Shown here piece by piece: positions 14,903 through 22,196 of a DNA stretch of 23,105 nucleotides. The translations under genes were made by a program, and so were the position numbers. Source of the stretch: an uncultured Mollicutes bacterium (GTDB lineage: Bacteria > Bacillota_I > Bacilli_A > RFN20 > CAG-288); the NCBI GenBank assembly GCA_900549915.1, contig URQF01000012.1, positions 1 to 23,105 of the forward strand. Reading direction: 5' to 3'. The notes below the pieces were generated by a model. It did no database searches and was not told where the DNA came from. It was given only the letters and a program-made list of their open reading frames with translations. The first letter of the stretch is position 1; each line of letters opens with the position of its first letter.

Positions 14903-17900
14903 CTGTTATAAATCTGACAGAGCTTATCCGTAAGGAAGAGCCTATCCTGGAGATAGTCACGGGTTTTCGTCAGAACAAAAGAGAAACGTTGATCAGACGT
15001 TACTTTCCTATGGAGCTTAACCCTCAACGGGCGAAGTTCCTCATCCCTTTTCTTATAGGCTTTTGGTTTCAAGGAAAAAGCTTTCGTCCTATCCCTATTA
15101 TATTTTCCAAGTCCTTCTTCAAAGGACTGGAAAATACCAGAATTCAAATTGATTTCAATTTTTCGTTTAATCAAAAGATTAGCAACTTCCTCTGGATAGG
15201 GACCATAGACATCCCGGAGCTTATCAGCAAAATTTTTAATATCATTATCATCCTTGCAGTCGGATAATTCCTGATACATGGATATCCGTTGAGACTCATT
15301 TCCGTATTCCGATGGAATATGAGCATCCAAAGAGAAGGATAGTTCGAAATCGGTTTTATTTTCCTTTACGACTCCTTCCTTCCTAAGCTTCTTTTCACTG
15401 ACGACTTCCTTAAGCAAATCCCTATAAGCATCATAGCCAAGAGAATCCACAAATCCGGCTTGTTCGCTTCCTAAGATATCACCAGCACCGCGGATATTAA
15501 GATCCTGCCTTGCAATCTTATAGCCAGAGCCAAGTTCCGTGAAATCTTTCAATGCCTTGAGACGCTTTCTTGCATCATCGGTCATATTCTTGGAATCCTT
15601 AAAGAAAAAGTATGCATAAGCCAGCCGATCACTTCGTCCAACACGTCCTTTGATCTGGTAGAGAGAAGAAAGTCCGAAATGGTCTGCGTTTTCAACAATG
15701 ATCGTATTGACGTTCGGAAGATCCAAACCGGACTCGATAATGGATGTGCAAACAAGAATATCGGCTTCCTTTGCATAAAACTTTGCCCTGATTTCTTCCA
15801 CTTCGCTAGCATCCCTCTTTGCATGGACAACAGCGACAGTTGCGTTTGGAAAACTCTTCTCCAGTCTTCCTGCCACTTCAAAGATATCCGCAATCTTGTT
15901 ATGGAGATAGAAAACCTGTCCTCTACGATCAAGCTCTTTCTGGATAACCTCTTTAATCAGTTCCTTGTCCTGCTTGGCAACATAGGTCTTAACCGGCCTA
16001 CGATTCACAGGTGCTTCTGTCAAATACGACAAAGTACGGACTCCCAGCAGAGACCTCTGCCTGGTACGCGGAATCGGAGTCGCAGTCAAAGTCAGACAGT
16101 CGACATTCTTTGCCTTTTCTTTAATTTTCTCTTTATGTGCAACACCGAATTTCTGTTCCTCATCGATAATTAATAGACCAAGATCCTGGAAAACAACAGT
16201 GTCTGAGAGAAGAGCGTGGGTTCCAATGACAAAATCAATCTTTCCATCCGCAAGTCCTTCTTTAATATGCTTTTCCTCCTGCGGAGTCGTGAAGCGATTT
16301 AAAAGCGCAAGATGAATACCAAAATCATGGAATCTCTGCCTAGCCACTTTGAAATGCTGCCTCGAAAGAATGGTGGTTGGACAGAGCAGGACCGCCTGTT
16401 TATGGCTTAAAACACACTTAAAAGCAGCATAGAAAGCAATCTCGGTCTTTCCAAACCCGACATCACCTGCGATAAGACGATCCCTTGGATGAGGGCTTTC
16501 CCTATCGATACGGATATCTTCCCTTGCTTGTTTCTGACTTTCTGTATAAGGATAAGGGAAGCTTTTCCTGAAAGATTCTTCCCTTTCCGGTTCACTTGCA
16601 AAAGAATAACCAGGGCGAGTAGAACGTTCGGAGTAAAGAGAAAGAAGCTGATCAGCAAGATAGGAAATCTTGCTTCGGATACGGCTCTTCTTTCGTGACC
16701 AAGTGGATCCGCCAAGACGATCAAGGGATGGCGTGAAGCCTTCCCGAGAAGAATACTTCCGGATCCTCTTGTATTGAGCAAGAGGAAGATAAAACAAAGC
16801 ATCCTCTGCATACTGAATTTTCAGATATTCAAGGCCATTCAGTTCACTTACCCCAAGATATCTTCCGACACCATTGACCTCGTGGACAACATAATCTCCG
16901 ACTTCTAGATCCTCATATCTGCGAATGACTTTTGCTTCTTTGTATCTTGAAAGGAAGCGAGAACGCTGGCTGCTGACACCATAGATTTCCTTAGCAGATA
17001 AATAGACATGCTTTTCTTTTGGAATCTCAAAGCCGTGAGTCAGTTTTCCTTCTAAGAACCTGATAGAAGAATGAAGCGGATAAAGACTATAAGGAATTTG
17101 TGCCTCGTTTAAATAATTCTGGTAATTGCTATAGTTTGGTTCTGGAAGGACGATACGGATTTTATATCCTTCCTGAAGATAGGCTTTGAGCCTGTCATCG
17201 GATTGAGCATAAGAGATAGACTTGAAGGAATTGTTCCGAAGAATAAAGGAATCTTTTTCGCTGTTCTTCACTTTATGGAACGAAGAGAGCTTGCACTGAG
17301 TTGCAAACCTCTTTTCTCCTTCTAAGGATGTTCCTTCTTTAACTGACTTAGAAAAGAAACTATTCTCTCTCTTCTTTAAATCTTCTAATTCGTTGTTTGA
17401 TTGCTTTTCATCAAAGGCAAAGCATTCATAATCCGAAAGATAGTCAGAGAGCGAATGCTCTGCTTTTTCAAAGAAAGGATAAAACCGAGCATGCAGTTCC
17501 GAAAGATATCCTTTCTTTGCTTCTTCTTTCACCTCTTCTAAAGTTTCTTTTAATCCATCAAAAGAAATACGATCTAGTTTCTTCTCCTGCTCTTTTAACA
17601 GAGCATCCCTAGAAGAAAGACCGCTTTGTATTTCTTCATCCGAAAGAAGACGCCAAGAGGCAGGATGAATCGTAACGCTCTTCACATGTTGGAACGAGCG
17701 TTCATCATTGACTTTGAAGAAACGGATATCATCAATCTCATCACCGAAGAATTCCCTTCGAATCGGATCATCATAACTTGTATCAAAGATATCTAGGATT
17801 CCGCCACGCATAGCCATCTGATTTGGCATTGTGACGCGGTCCATCCTCTGGTATCCAAGCTTTGAAAGTCTTGTGACCAAGTCCGAAAGAAGTATCCTAT

Positions 17901-18330
17901 CTCCTTGTTTTAAATCTATCCTTGAGTTCCTATATCTGTCCTTGCTCCTAATCCGAATCTGATAGGAAGACCTATGTCCGACTAGAATCGATGGTTTCGC
18001 CGATGCAATGGAGGAAAGAGCAAGCAGACGCTCTTCATCCCTTTCTGGAGAGACACCAATTGCACTGGTCTTGAAAATCTCATCAAACGGAAAAAGAAAG
18101 CTTTCATCTTCTCTGACATAGTCACTGAGGAATTGATTGAAAGCTTCTGCATCTCCAATTGTCGGAAACAGGAAAAACCTCTTCCGCTTTCTTTCATGGA
18201 AGGAAAGAGCTGCTAAAAGAGCAAGAGCCTCCGGAGAAGAAACGGAACAATCAATATCCTGATTCAGTTTTTCAAGTTCCGGATTCCCGTTGAGATACGA
18301 AAAAAGAGACAGATGGTCAAGGATTCCCAT
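14899..18330 (-). CDS. mfd: Transcription-repair coupling factor
   Basis: Mfd removes RNA polymerase stalled at DNA lesions and recruits UvrA. The full length of 1143 residues is normal. In order: the UvrB-like N-terminal module (RGGILDIFD); the polymerase-binding domain near 475-495 (VGDYVVHEVNGVGRY); Walker A GDVGFGKTE near 622; DEEQKFGV near 723; TATPIPRT; the C-terminal motor ending QIKGRVGRSDR near 897; and the TRCF C-terminal domain. After TATPIPRT two AGG codons (16060-16062, 16054-16056) turn the text into PRTMQMSLLGVR, matching the family's PRTLxMSLxGxR. The Arg codons around them are CGT. Its ATG shares one base with the pth stop (TAATG), so translation is probably coupled. It is the last gene of rdgB-pth-mfd. 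Confidence 0.97.
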   Translation of the reverse strand: MGILDHLSLFSYLNGNPELEKLNQDIDCSVSSPEALALLAALSFHERKRKRFFLFPTIGDAEAFNQFLSDYVREDESFLFPFDEIFKTSAIGVSPERDEERLLALSSIASAKPSILVGHRSSYQIRIRSKDRYRNSRIDLKQGDRILLSDLVTRLSKLGYQRMDRVTMPNQMAMRGGILDIFDTSYDDPIRREFFGDEIDDIRFFKVNDERSFQHVKSVTIHPASWRLLSDEEIQSGLSSRDALLKEQEKKLDRISFDGLKETLEEVKEEAKKGYLSELHARFYPFFEKAEHSLSDYLSDYECFAFDEKQSNNELEDLKKRENSFFSKSVKEGTSLEGEKRFATQCKLSSFHKVKNSEKDSFILRNNSFKSISYAQSDDRLKAYLQEGYKIRIVLPEPNYSNYQNYLNEAQIPYSLYPLHSSIRFLEGKLTHGFEIPKEKHVYLSAKEIYGVSSQRSRFLSRYKEAKVIRRYEDLEVGDYVVHEVNGVGRYLGVSELNGLEYLKIQYAEDALFYLPLAQYKRIRKYSSREGFTPSLDRLGGSTWSRKKSRIRSKISYLADQLLSLYSERSTRPGYSFASEPEREESFRKSFPYPYTESQKQAREDIRIDRESPHPRDRLIAGDVGFGKTEIAFYAAFKCVLSHKQAVLLCPTTILSRQHFKVARQRFHDFGIHLALLNRFTTPQEEKHIKEGLADGKIDFVIGTHALLSDTVVFQDLGLLIIDEEQKFGVAHKEKIKEKAKNVDCLTLTATPIPRTRQRSLLGVRTLSYLTEAPVNRRPVKTYVAKQDKELIKEVIQKELDRRGQVFYLHNKIADIFEVAGRLEKSFPNATVAVVHAKRDASEVEEIRAKFYAKEADILVCTSIIESGLDLPNVNTIIVENADHFGLSSLYQIKGRVGRSDRLAYAYFFFKDSKNMTDDARKRLKALKDFTELGSGYKIARQDLNIRGAGDILGSEQAGFVDSLGYDAYRDLLKEVVSEKKLRKEGVVKENKTDFELSFSLDAHIPSEYGNESQRISMYQELSDCKDDNDIKNFADKLRDVYGPYPEEVANLLIKRKIEINLNSGIFQSFEEGLGKYNRDRTKAFSLKPKAYKKRDEELRPLRVKLHRKVTSDQRFSFVLTKTRDYLQDRLFLTDKLCQIYNS

Positions 18331-18896
18331 TACTTATTGAACCTATTCCTCGCTTTATCAAAAGAGAACTTCCTGCAGTATTCTGCAGCTGCTGCCGCCT
18401 TATTGATTCCATCCTTCCACTTTTCATAGACATCTTGGTCTTTCGGATGGGATAAGACAAAATCAGCAACATCACTATGTTTGATTTCGGGTCTTCCAAT
18501 ACCGATACGAATCCGGTTGAAAGTATCCGTGCCAAGAACAGAAATAATCGACTTCAGTCCATTATGGCCTCCGGCAGCTCCCTTCCTTCTAAGTCGGATA
18601 GAACCTGGTTCTGTATCCCTGTCATCCACAAGAATCAGAATATCGGAAGTGTCCACTTTAAAGAAGTTCTTTGCCTGAATCAGAGCATTTCCGCTCAGAT
18701 TCACATAGGTCGTCGGCTTCCTTAAAAGGACATCCTCCCCGTAAATATTTCCTTTGCCGACAAAGGAATCGAACTTTTTCTTTCCCCTATCGATATGAAA
18801 ATCTTCGCTGATAACATCGATTGCTTGGAAACCAGAGTTATGCCGAGTGTCTTCATACTCGGGTCCGATATTTCCAATACCTAAAATAATCTTCAT
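18330..18896 (-). CDS. pth: Peptidyl-tRNA hydrolase
   Basis: It releases peptides from prematurely dissociated peptidyl-tRNA. The 188 residues match Pth throughout: GIGNIGPEYEDTRHNSGF (Asn9 and catalytic His19), KPTTYVNLSG, the acidic VDDRD in place of the usual HDDLD, GAAGGHNGLKS and RIRIGIGRP. Two positions are mild variants: Val for the usual Met in Y-M-N, and Val for the His before the Asp pair. It sits in a tight operon, three bases after rdgB and overlapping mfd by one base. Pth beside mfd is a common Firmicutes arrangement. Confidence 0.96.
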   Translation of the reverse strand: MKIILGIGNIGPEYEDTRHNSGFQAIDVISEDFHIDRGKKKFDSFVGKGNIYGEDVLLRKPTTYVNLSGNALIQAKNFFKVDTSDILILVDDRDTEPGSIRLRRKGAAGGHNGLKSIISVLGTDTFNRIRIGIGRPEIKHSDVADFVLSHPKDQDVYEKWKDGINKAAAAAEYCRKFSFDKARNRFNK

Positions 18897-18899
18897 TGT

Positions 18900-19511
18900 T
18901 TATTTTCCTTCTTCATCCAGTTTCTGTATAAACTCTACGGTCTTCTTCAAAGCGCGGCCACGATGAGAAACAGAATCTTTTTCCTGCCTGGTAGCCTCAC
19001 CAAAAGTCTTCTTCAAATCATAAGAATAGAAAATCGGATCATATCCAAAACCATGCCTTGCCGTACCATCCGAGGTCTTAACAATTTCTCCTGGAGCAAT
19101 ACCTTCAAATACTTCTTCGATTTTGTTTTTCTTGTCTAAGTAGACCCTAGCAGTATGGAATGCCGCTTTCCGGTTTTCCTTTCCTTCCATCCTCTTGAGG
19201 ATAGCAAGGTTCTTTTCCACATAAGGATGACCTTCCCTGAAGCGGGCAGAATGAACGCCAGGGAAGCCATCTAAGGCTTCAATAGAAAGTCCGCTATCAT
19301 CGCTGATAATCGGATAATCACATTTCGAGGCGATGTCTTCTGCCTTGATCTTAGCATTACCGACAAAGGTCTCAGCATCTTCTGGATGTGTGACTTCTAG
19401 CCCAAGGTCTTTTAAGCAGAGAACCTCATATCCTAAAGGAGCCAGCATCTCCTTGACTTCTACGACTTTATTCGGATTCGACGTTGCAAATACAATTATT
19501 TTCTTGTTCAT
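18900..19511 (-). CDS. rdgB: XTP/dITP diphosphatase (RdgB/HAM1 family)
   Basis: It hydrolyses inosine, xanthosine and related non-canonical purine triphosphates, keeping them out of DNA and RNA. The 203 residues carry ATSNPNKVVEVKEML at the N-terminus, the catalytic SDDSGLSIEALDGFPGVHSA and SHRGRAL near the end. AGG at 19236-19238 gives SARFMEGHPY, and another gives EATMQEK, in line with relatives; the conserved SAR and HRGR arginines are CGC or CGT. It is first in the operon with pth and mfd. There is no SD. The perfect TATAAT at 19521-19526 ends nine bases before the ATG, so the message may be leaderless or rely on a weak GGA. Confidence 0.96.
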   Translation of the reverse strand: MNKKIIVFATSNPNKVVEVKEMLAPLGYEVLCLKDLGLEVTHPEDAETFVGNAKIKAEDIASKCDYPIISDDSGLSIEALDGFPGVHSARFREGHPYVEKNLAILKRMEGKENRKAAFHTARVYLDKKNKIEEVFEGIAPGEIVKTSDGTARHGFGYDPIFYSYDLKKTFGEATRQEKDSVSHRGRALKKTVEFIQKLDEEGK

Positions 19512-19520
19512 ATCTGTTCC

Positions 19521-19526
19521 ATTATA
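19521..19526 (-). promoter_or_regulatory. -10 box of the rdgB-pth-mfd operon
   Basis: TATAAT is read on the - strand, nine bases before the rdgB ATG. The -35 region is only T-rich. The spacing implies transcription starting within a few bases of the start codon. Confidence 0.45.
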
Positions 19527-19642
19527 GTTGAGAAAGAGAAACGAAAAAAGAAAAACAGATACAGTTCAAAAGGAAAACACTGCCACAGGAAAATTCCTAG
19601 AACACATTCGGCTGAAGCACAACAATCTACGAAAGAAAACAA

Positions 19643-20335
19643 TCACAGATGATAATATCCATTACCATGAACAGATATTTCGTTTCCTTTATTCTGCAAC
19701 TGGAATTTGTAGCTTATTTTCTTTGAGCAAAGAAGAGAATCGTCTCCGTAAAACTCGCTGTTGAAATCAATCGTCTGAGCTTGCTTTGGAGCAAGGCAGA
19801 CAAGTGTCAATGTCGCTTCCTTGTCATCGCCAAGTATCGAATAGCACGCAGTGAAGTCAATATCGATGTCTAGGCAGATATCATAAATATTGTACGCTTC
19901 ATTATTGATTGACAGAGTGAACCTATGATAGGAGGTATCTCCTATAGCAGGGAAGGCTAGGACTTTATATCCGAAGTCTTTTTCAGAATCTTCAAAACTG
20001 AACTGACAATAAAGATAAGGGGCAATGGAAAGATACTGTTTCTCCATACTGTCACGTAGTAGTCCGATTCCGACAGTAAAAGGAAACAGAGTACCTGAGG
20101 CTTTTTTGTCACCTGTCTTCTTAACATCAAACTGAAGAGGGCTTTTTAATTTCCCACTAGAGTCATAATCAGATACATACTCGTATTTATTATGAAAGGT
20201 GTTCTTTCTATTTAGCTCTTCTTCCGTATAAGGAAAACCATTATCATCATGAAGATATTGAATGTCTTTTTCTTGTGTAGAACAGCCTGTGATCAAAGGA
20301 AGAATCCTTGACAATAAAACAATTTTACTATTCAT
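19643..20335 (-). CDS. Putative lipoprotein, function unknown
   Basis: Unrecognised family, 230 residues. The signal peptide ends in the lipobox ITGC (Cys18). The Arg10 of a standard translation, in the middle of the hydrophobic core, is AGG (20306-20308) and becomes Met, which restores a normal core. The mature part is rich in Asp, Tyr and Phe and looks like a beta-rich exported domain. The segment DIDIDF followed by alternating hydrophobic residues resembles SIDIDF in the next gene upstream, so the two may be distant paralogues. It ends in TGA. It is the last gene of a three-gene operon (17-bp gap to its neighbour; SD AAGGA). Its neighbours give no functional clue. Confidence 0.62.
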   Translation of the reverse strand: MNSKIVLLSRILPLITGCSTQEKDIQYLHDDNGFPYTEEELNRKNTFHNKYEYVSDYDSSGKLKSPLQFDVKKTGDKKASGTLFPFTVGIGLLRDSMEKQYLSIAPYLYCQFSFEDSEKDFGYKVLAFPAIGDTSYHRFTLSINNEAYNIYDICLDIDIDFTACYSILGDDKEATLTLVCLAPKQAQTIDFNSEFYGDDSLLCSKKISYKFQLQNKGNEISVHGNGYYHL

Positions 20336-20352
20336 GTTTAGTTCCTTTCCTA

Positions 20353-20997
20353 TCAGAAGGCATCTGAGACATAGTCCGTTTTACTAAGACGGAATTGAAA
20401 AGATTCATATTGCCAGAACAGCTTTACTTCATTTGAGAATACATATTCTTTTCCAATTCCGGAATCAAAGGAAGAAAATTCGTTTTTTGTCTTATCAAAC
20501 CTTCTTAGTCCGATAAATACAGAACCGCTGTTTCCTTTTTCTCTATTCTGAAAATAGGAGAAATCGATATCAATAGAACACGCCTGACGATAGGTAAGAG
20601 TATAAGTGTCAGTGGTGTAATCTCCTGAGTATTTCAGACTATAGTTGTCTTGTGAAACAATTGGAAGTTCTTTGGAGAAAGCATAGTCATGATTGCTATC
20701 GAACATAGTAAGAACAGGAAGAAACCCTTGCCATTCGTTGGCTTTTTCTCGAAAGATTCCAATATACCTTTCCGAATGATAGATATGGCTATCATCTGTT
20801 ATAACCTGATCAAATTTCCTATCGACTCTTACCGGCTGATAAAAGCCATATTGTTTTTTATCAATATCAGAAAATAAATCAGAATAGTGATAAATGATTG
20901 TATGCTCTGGTCGTGATGTTTGACTGCTCCCCTTGGCACAGCCACTTAATGAAAGAAGACCCACTAAGCAAATGACTAGTCTTTTTGTTTTTATCAT
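20353..20997 (-). CDS. Putative lipoprotein, function unknown
   Basis: Unrecognised family, 214 residues. It has a clear lipoprotein signal: MIKTKR, a hydrophobic core and the lipobox LSGC (Cys20), then a Ser/Thr-rich linker. The mature domain is Asp/Tyr/Phe-rich with SIDIDFSYF near its middle, similar to DIDIDFTAC in the downstream gene. The ATG at 20997 follows GGAGG by eight bases. It ends with tandem stops TGA-TAG, so the end would be nearly the same even if TGA were sense. It is the second gene of the operon, 14 bp after the upstream gene. Confidence 0.68.
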   Translation of the reverse strand: MIKTKRLVICLVGLLSLSGCAKGSSQTSRPEHTIIYHYSDLFSDIDKKQYGFYQPVRVDRKFDQVITDDSHIYHSERYIGIFREKANEWQGFLPVLTMFDSNHDYAFSKELPIVSQDNYSLKYSGDYTTDTYTLTYRQACSIDIDFSYFQNREKGNSGSVFIGLRRFDKTKNEFSSFDSGIGKEYVFSNEVKLFWQYESFQFRLSKTDYVSDAF

Positions 20998-21011
20998 CGT
21001 TCTATCCTCCG

Positions 21012-21368
21012 TTATTTGATGGCAATCTTAGCAAATGGACTACCAATTGGCCCGAGTTCAGAATCAGAAGAAGAAAACTTGTAGTACGATGAAAGGGAAA
21101 CGTAACATTCAGGCATCGATTTGATATAACTGATTTCTTCATTTGTTAACGTATAAAACATAGTATCATGGGATTTTACGGGAGAAATAGGCTCATTATT
21201 ATTAAGCCTTTTAACTGGATTCCCGCCAAGCTGATCATAAAATTCAATGAAGAATGTGTTATTACGTCTGGCATCACAGTCAAAATAATCACCATTGAAG
21301 TAGTTGCTAAACGTTTTCTTATCATACCATCGAATCACATTCTTATAGTTTCCTCTCATGCATAACAA
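21012..21368 (-). CDS. Small hypothetical protein, possibly a truncated member of the lipoprotein operon
   Basis: Unrecognised, 118 residues from a TTG at 21368 with AGGA nine bases upstream, or 115 from the ATG at 21359, which has no SD. No signal peptide or lipobox is present, unlike the two genes behind it. An in-frame stop lies about 70 bases upstream of the TTG, so no longer form exists in this frame. It may be a 5'-truncated lipoprotein gene or a genuine cytoplasmic protein. The sequence is Tyr/Asn/Ser-rich (SLSSYYKFSSSDSELGPIG). TATACT at 21388-21393 on - could be its -10 box. It is first in the operon. Confidence 0.45.
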   Translation of the reverse strand: MLCMRGNYKNVIRWYDKKTFSNYFNGDYFDCDARRNNTFFIEFYDQLGGNPVKRLNNNEPISPVKSHDTMFYTLTNEEISYIKSMPECYVSLSSYYKFSSSDSELGPIGSPFAKIAIK

Positions 21369-21387
21369 TATAATATGTCCTGCTTTT

Positions 21388-21416
21388 AGTATAGGGTTTG
21401 AAAAGAGTATCGATTA
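21388..21416 (-). promoter_or_regulatory. Putative promoter of the lipoprotein operon
   Basis: On the - strand, TATACT (21388-21393) matches 5/6. The -35 position 17 bp upstream (TAATCG, 21411-21416) is weak. A run of 17 A begins four bases further upstream, which is the position of an UP element. Transcription would start near 21381. Confidence 0.4.
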
Positions 21417-21420
21417 GCCG

Positions 21421-21437
21421 TTTTTTTTTTTTTTTTT
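21421..21437. repeat. Homopolymer tract of 17 T (17 A on the - strand)
   Basis: Seventeen uninterrupted T on +. No hairpin precedes it, so it is not a terminator tail. On the - strand it lies at about -40 to -56 of the presumed lipoprotein-operon promoter. Tracts of this length are prone to slippage. Confidence 0.9.
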
Positions 21438-21593
21438 CCTTATGTTTCTGTTTTTGTTCGATTTAAGGGGATAATACCTGATTCTGCTAAAATTTGAAAG
21501 CGGTTTCCTTTATGCTTCCTTCAGATAATTTGTTTACGCTTTTAACAAAAATCGAAGCACTTCACGCAAATCAGAAAAACAAGATTCTGCCTT

Positions 21594-21624
21594 TTGCATT
21601 CTTGAGACAGGCATAGAGTATAAT
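21594..21624 (+). promoter_or_regulatory. Putative promoter of the Nudix pair
   Basis: TTGCAT (21594-21599), a 19-bp spacer and a perfect TATAAT (21619-21624) lie 28 bp before the first Nudix ATG. The spacer is long, so the -35 assignment is tentative. Confidence 0.45.
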
Positions 21625-21652
21625 TAAAGATGAGAACTGCGAGGATAAAGCC

Positions 21653-22195
21653 ATGAATATTGATGAAGTAAGAGAAAAAAAGACAGCATCCAAGGAAATC
21701 TATAAAGGACATATTCTGGATGTTTATGTAGATGATGTCACTCTTCCAAGCGGAAGAAAAACACATCGGGAAGTCATCCGACACTGCCATGCTTCTGCTA
21801 TTCTTGCAATCAATGAAAAGAACGAAGTCATTTTAGAAGAACAGTATCGTTATCCCTATGATGACGTCAGGATTGAACTTCCTGCTGGAAAAGCTGAAAA
21901 GGGAGAAGACGGATTAACAACTGCAAAGCGGGAATTTGAGGAAGAGACCGGATACCAGGCAAAAGAATGGAAGAAACTCGGGACTTTCTATCCTAGTGTT
22001 GCCTACACCGATGAAGTCATCGAAATCTATTTAGCAACAGGACTGACTTTCAAAGGACAACATCTTGATGCAGGAGAAGAGCTGAAATATCGTTTTGTTC
22101 CACTGGAAGAAGTTAAAGAAAGGATCAAAGAAGATAAAATCCGGGATGGAAAGACCCTAGCTGGCATTCTCCAGTACCTGCTTCTCAATAAATAA
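21653..22195 (+). CDS. nudF: ADP-ribose pyrophosphatase (Nudix)
   Basis: It cleaves ADP-ribose to AMP and ribose-5-phosphate. The 180 residues fit the NudF/YqkG type: the N-terminal beta-sheet domain (YKGHILDVYVDDVTLPSG), HASAILAINEKNEVILEEQY, ELPAGK and a complete Nudix box from Gly79 (GKAEKGE, then REFEEETGY at 93-101). YPSVAYTDEVI, which follows the box, is typical of ADP-ribose pyrophosphatases. AGG codons give DVMIELPAGK and EEVKEMIKED, both natural for the family. The ATG at 21653 follows GAGGA by eight bases. One base separates its stop from the next ATG, so the pair is coupled. Confidence 0.9.
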   Translation: MNIDEVREKKTASKEIYKGHILDVYVDDVTLPSGRKTHREVIRHCHASAILAINEKNEVILEEQYRYPYDDVRIELPAGKAEKGEDGLTTAKREFEEETGYQAKEWKKLGTFYPSVAYTDEVIEIYLATGLTFKGQHLDAGEELKYRFVPLEEVKERIKEDKIRDGKTLAGILQYLLLNK

Positions 22196-22196
22196 G

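Noticed and set aside
19511..19645. Open frame beyond the TGA of the lipoprotein at 19643, which would extend it about 44 codons if TGA were Trp
   Set aside because: Trp is coded TGG elsewhere and the neighbouring gene ends TGA-TAG, so TGA is best taken as a stop. The extension reads as antisense-like, Phe/Leu-rich text.
19528..19764. 78-codon + strand frame over the rdgB upstream region and the lipoprotein 3' end
   Set aside because: Low-complexity, Lys/Arg-rich, no SD, mostly antisense to a better-supported gene.
21421..21437. T17 as a terminator tail on +
   Set aside because: No GC-rich hairpin precedes it and no + gene ends nearby.
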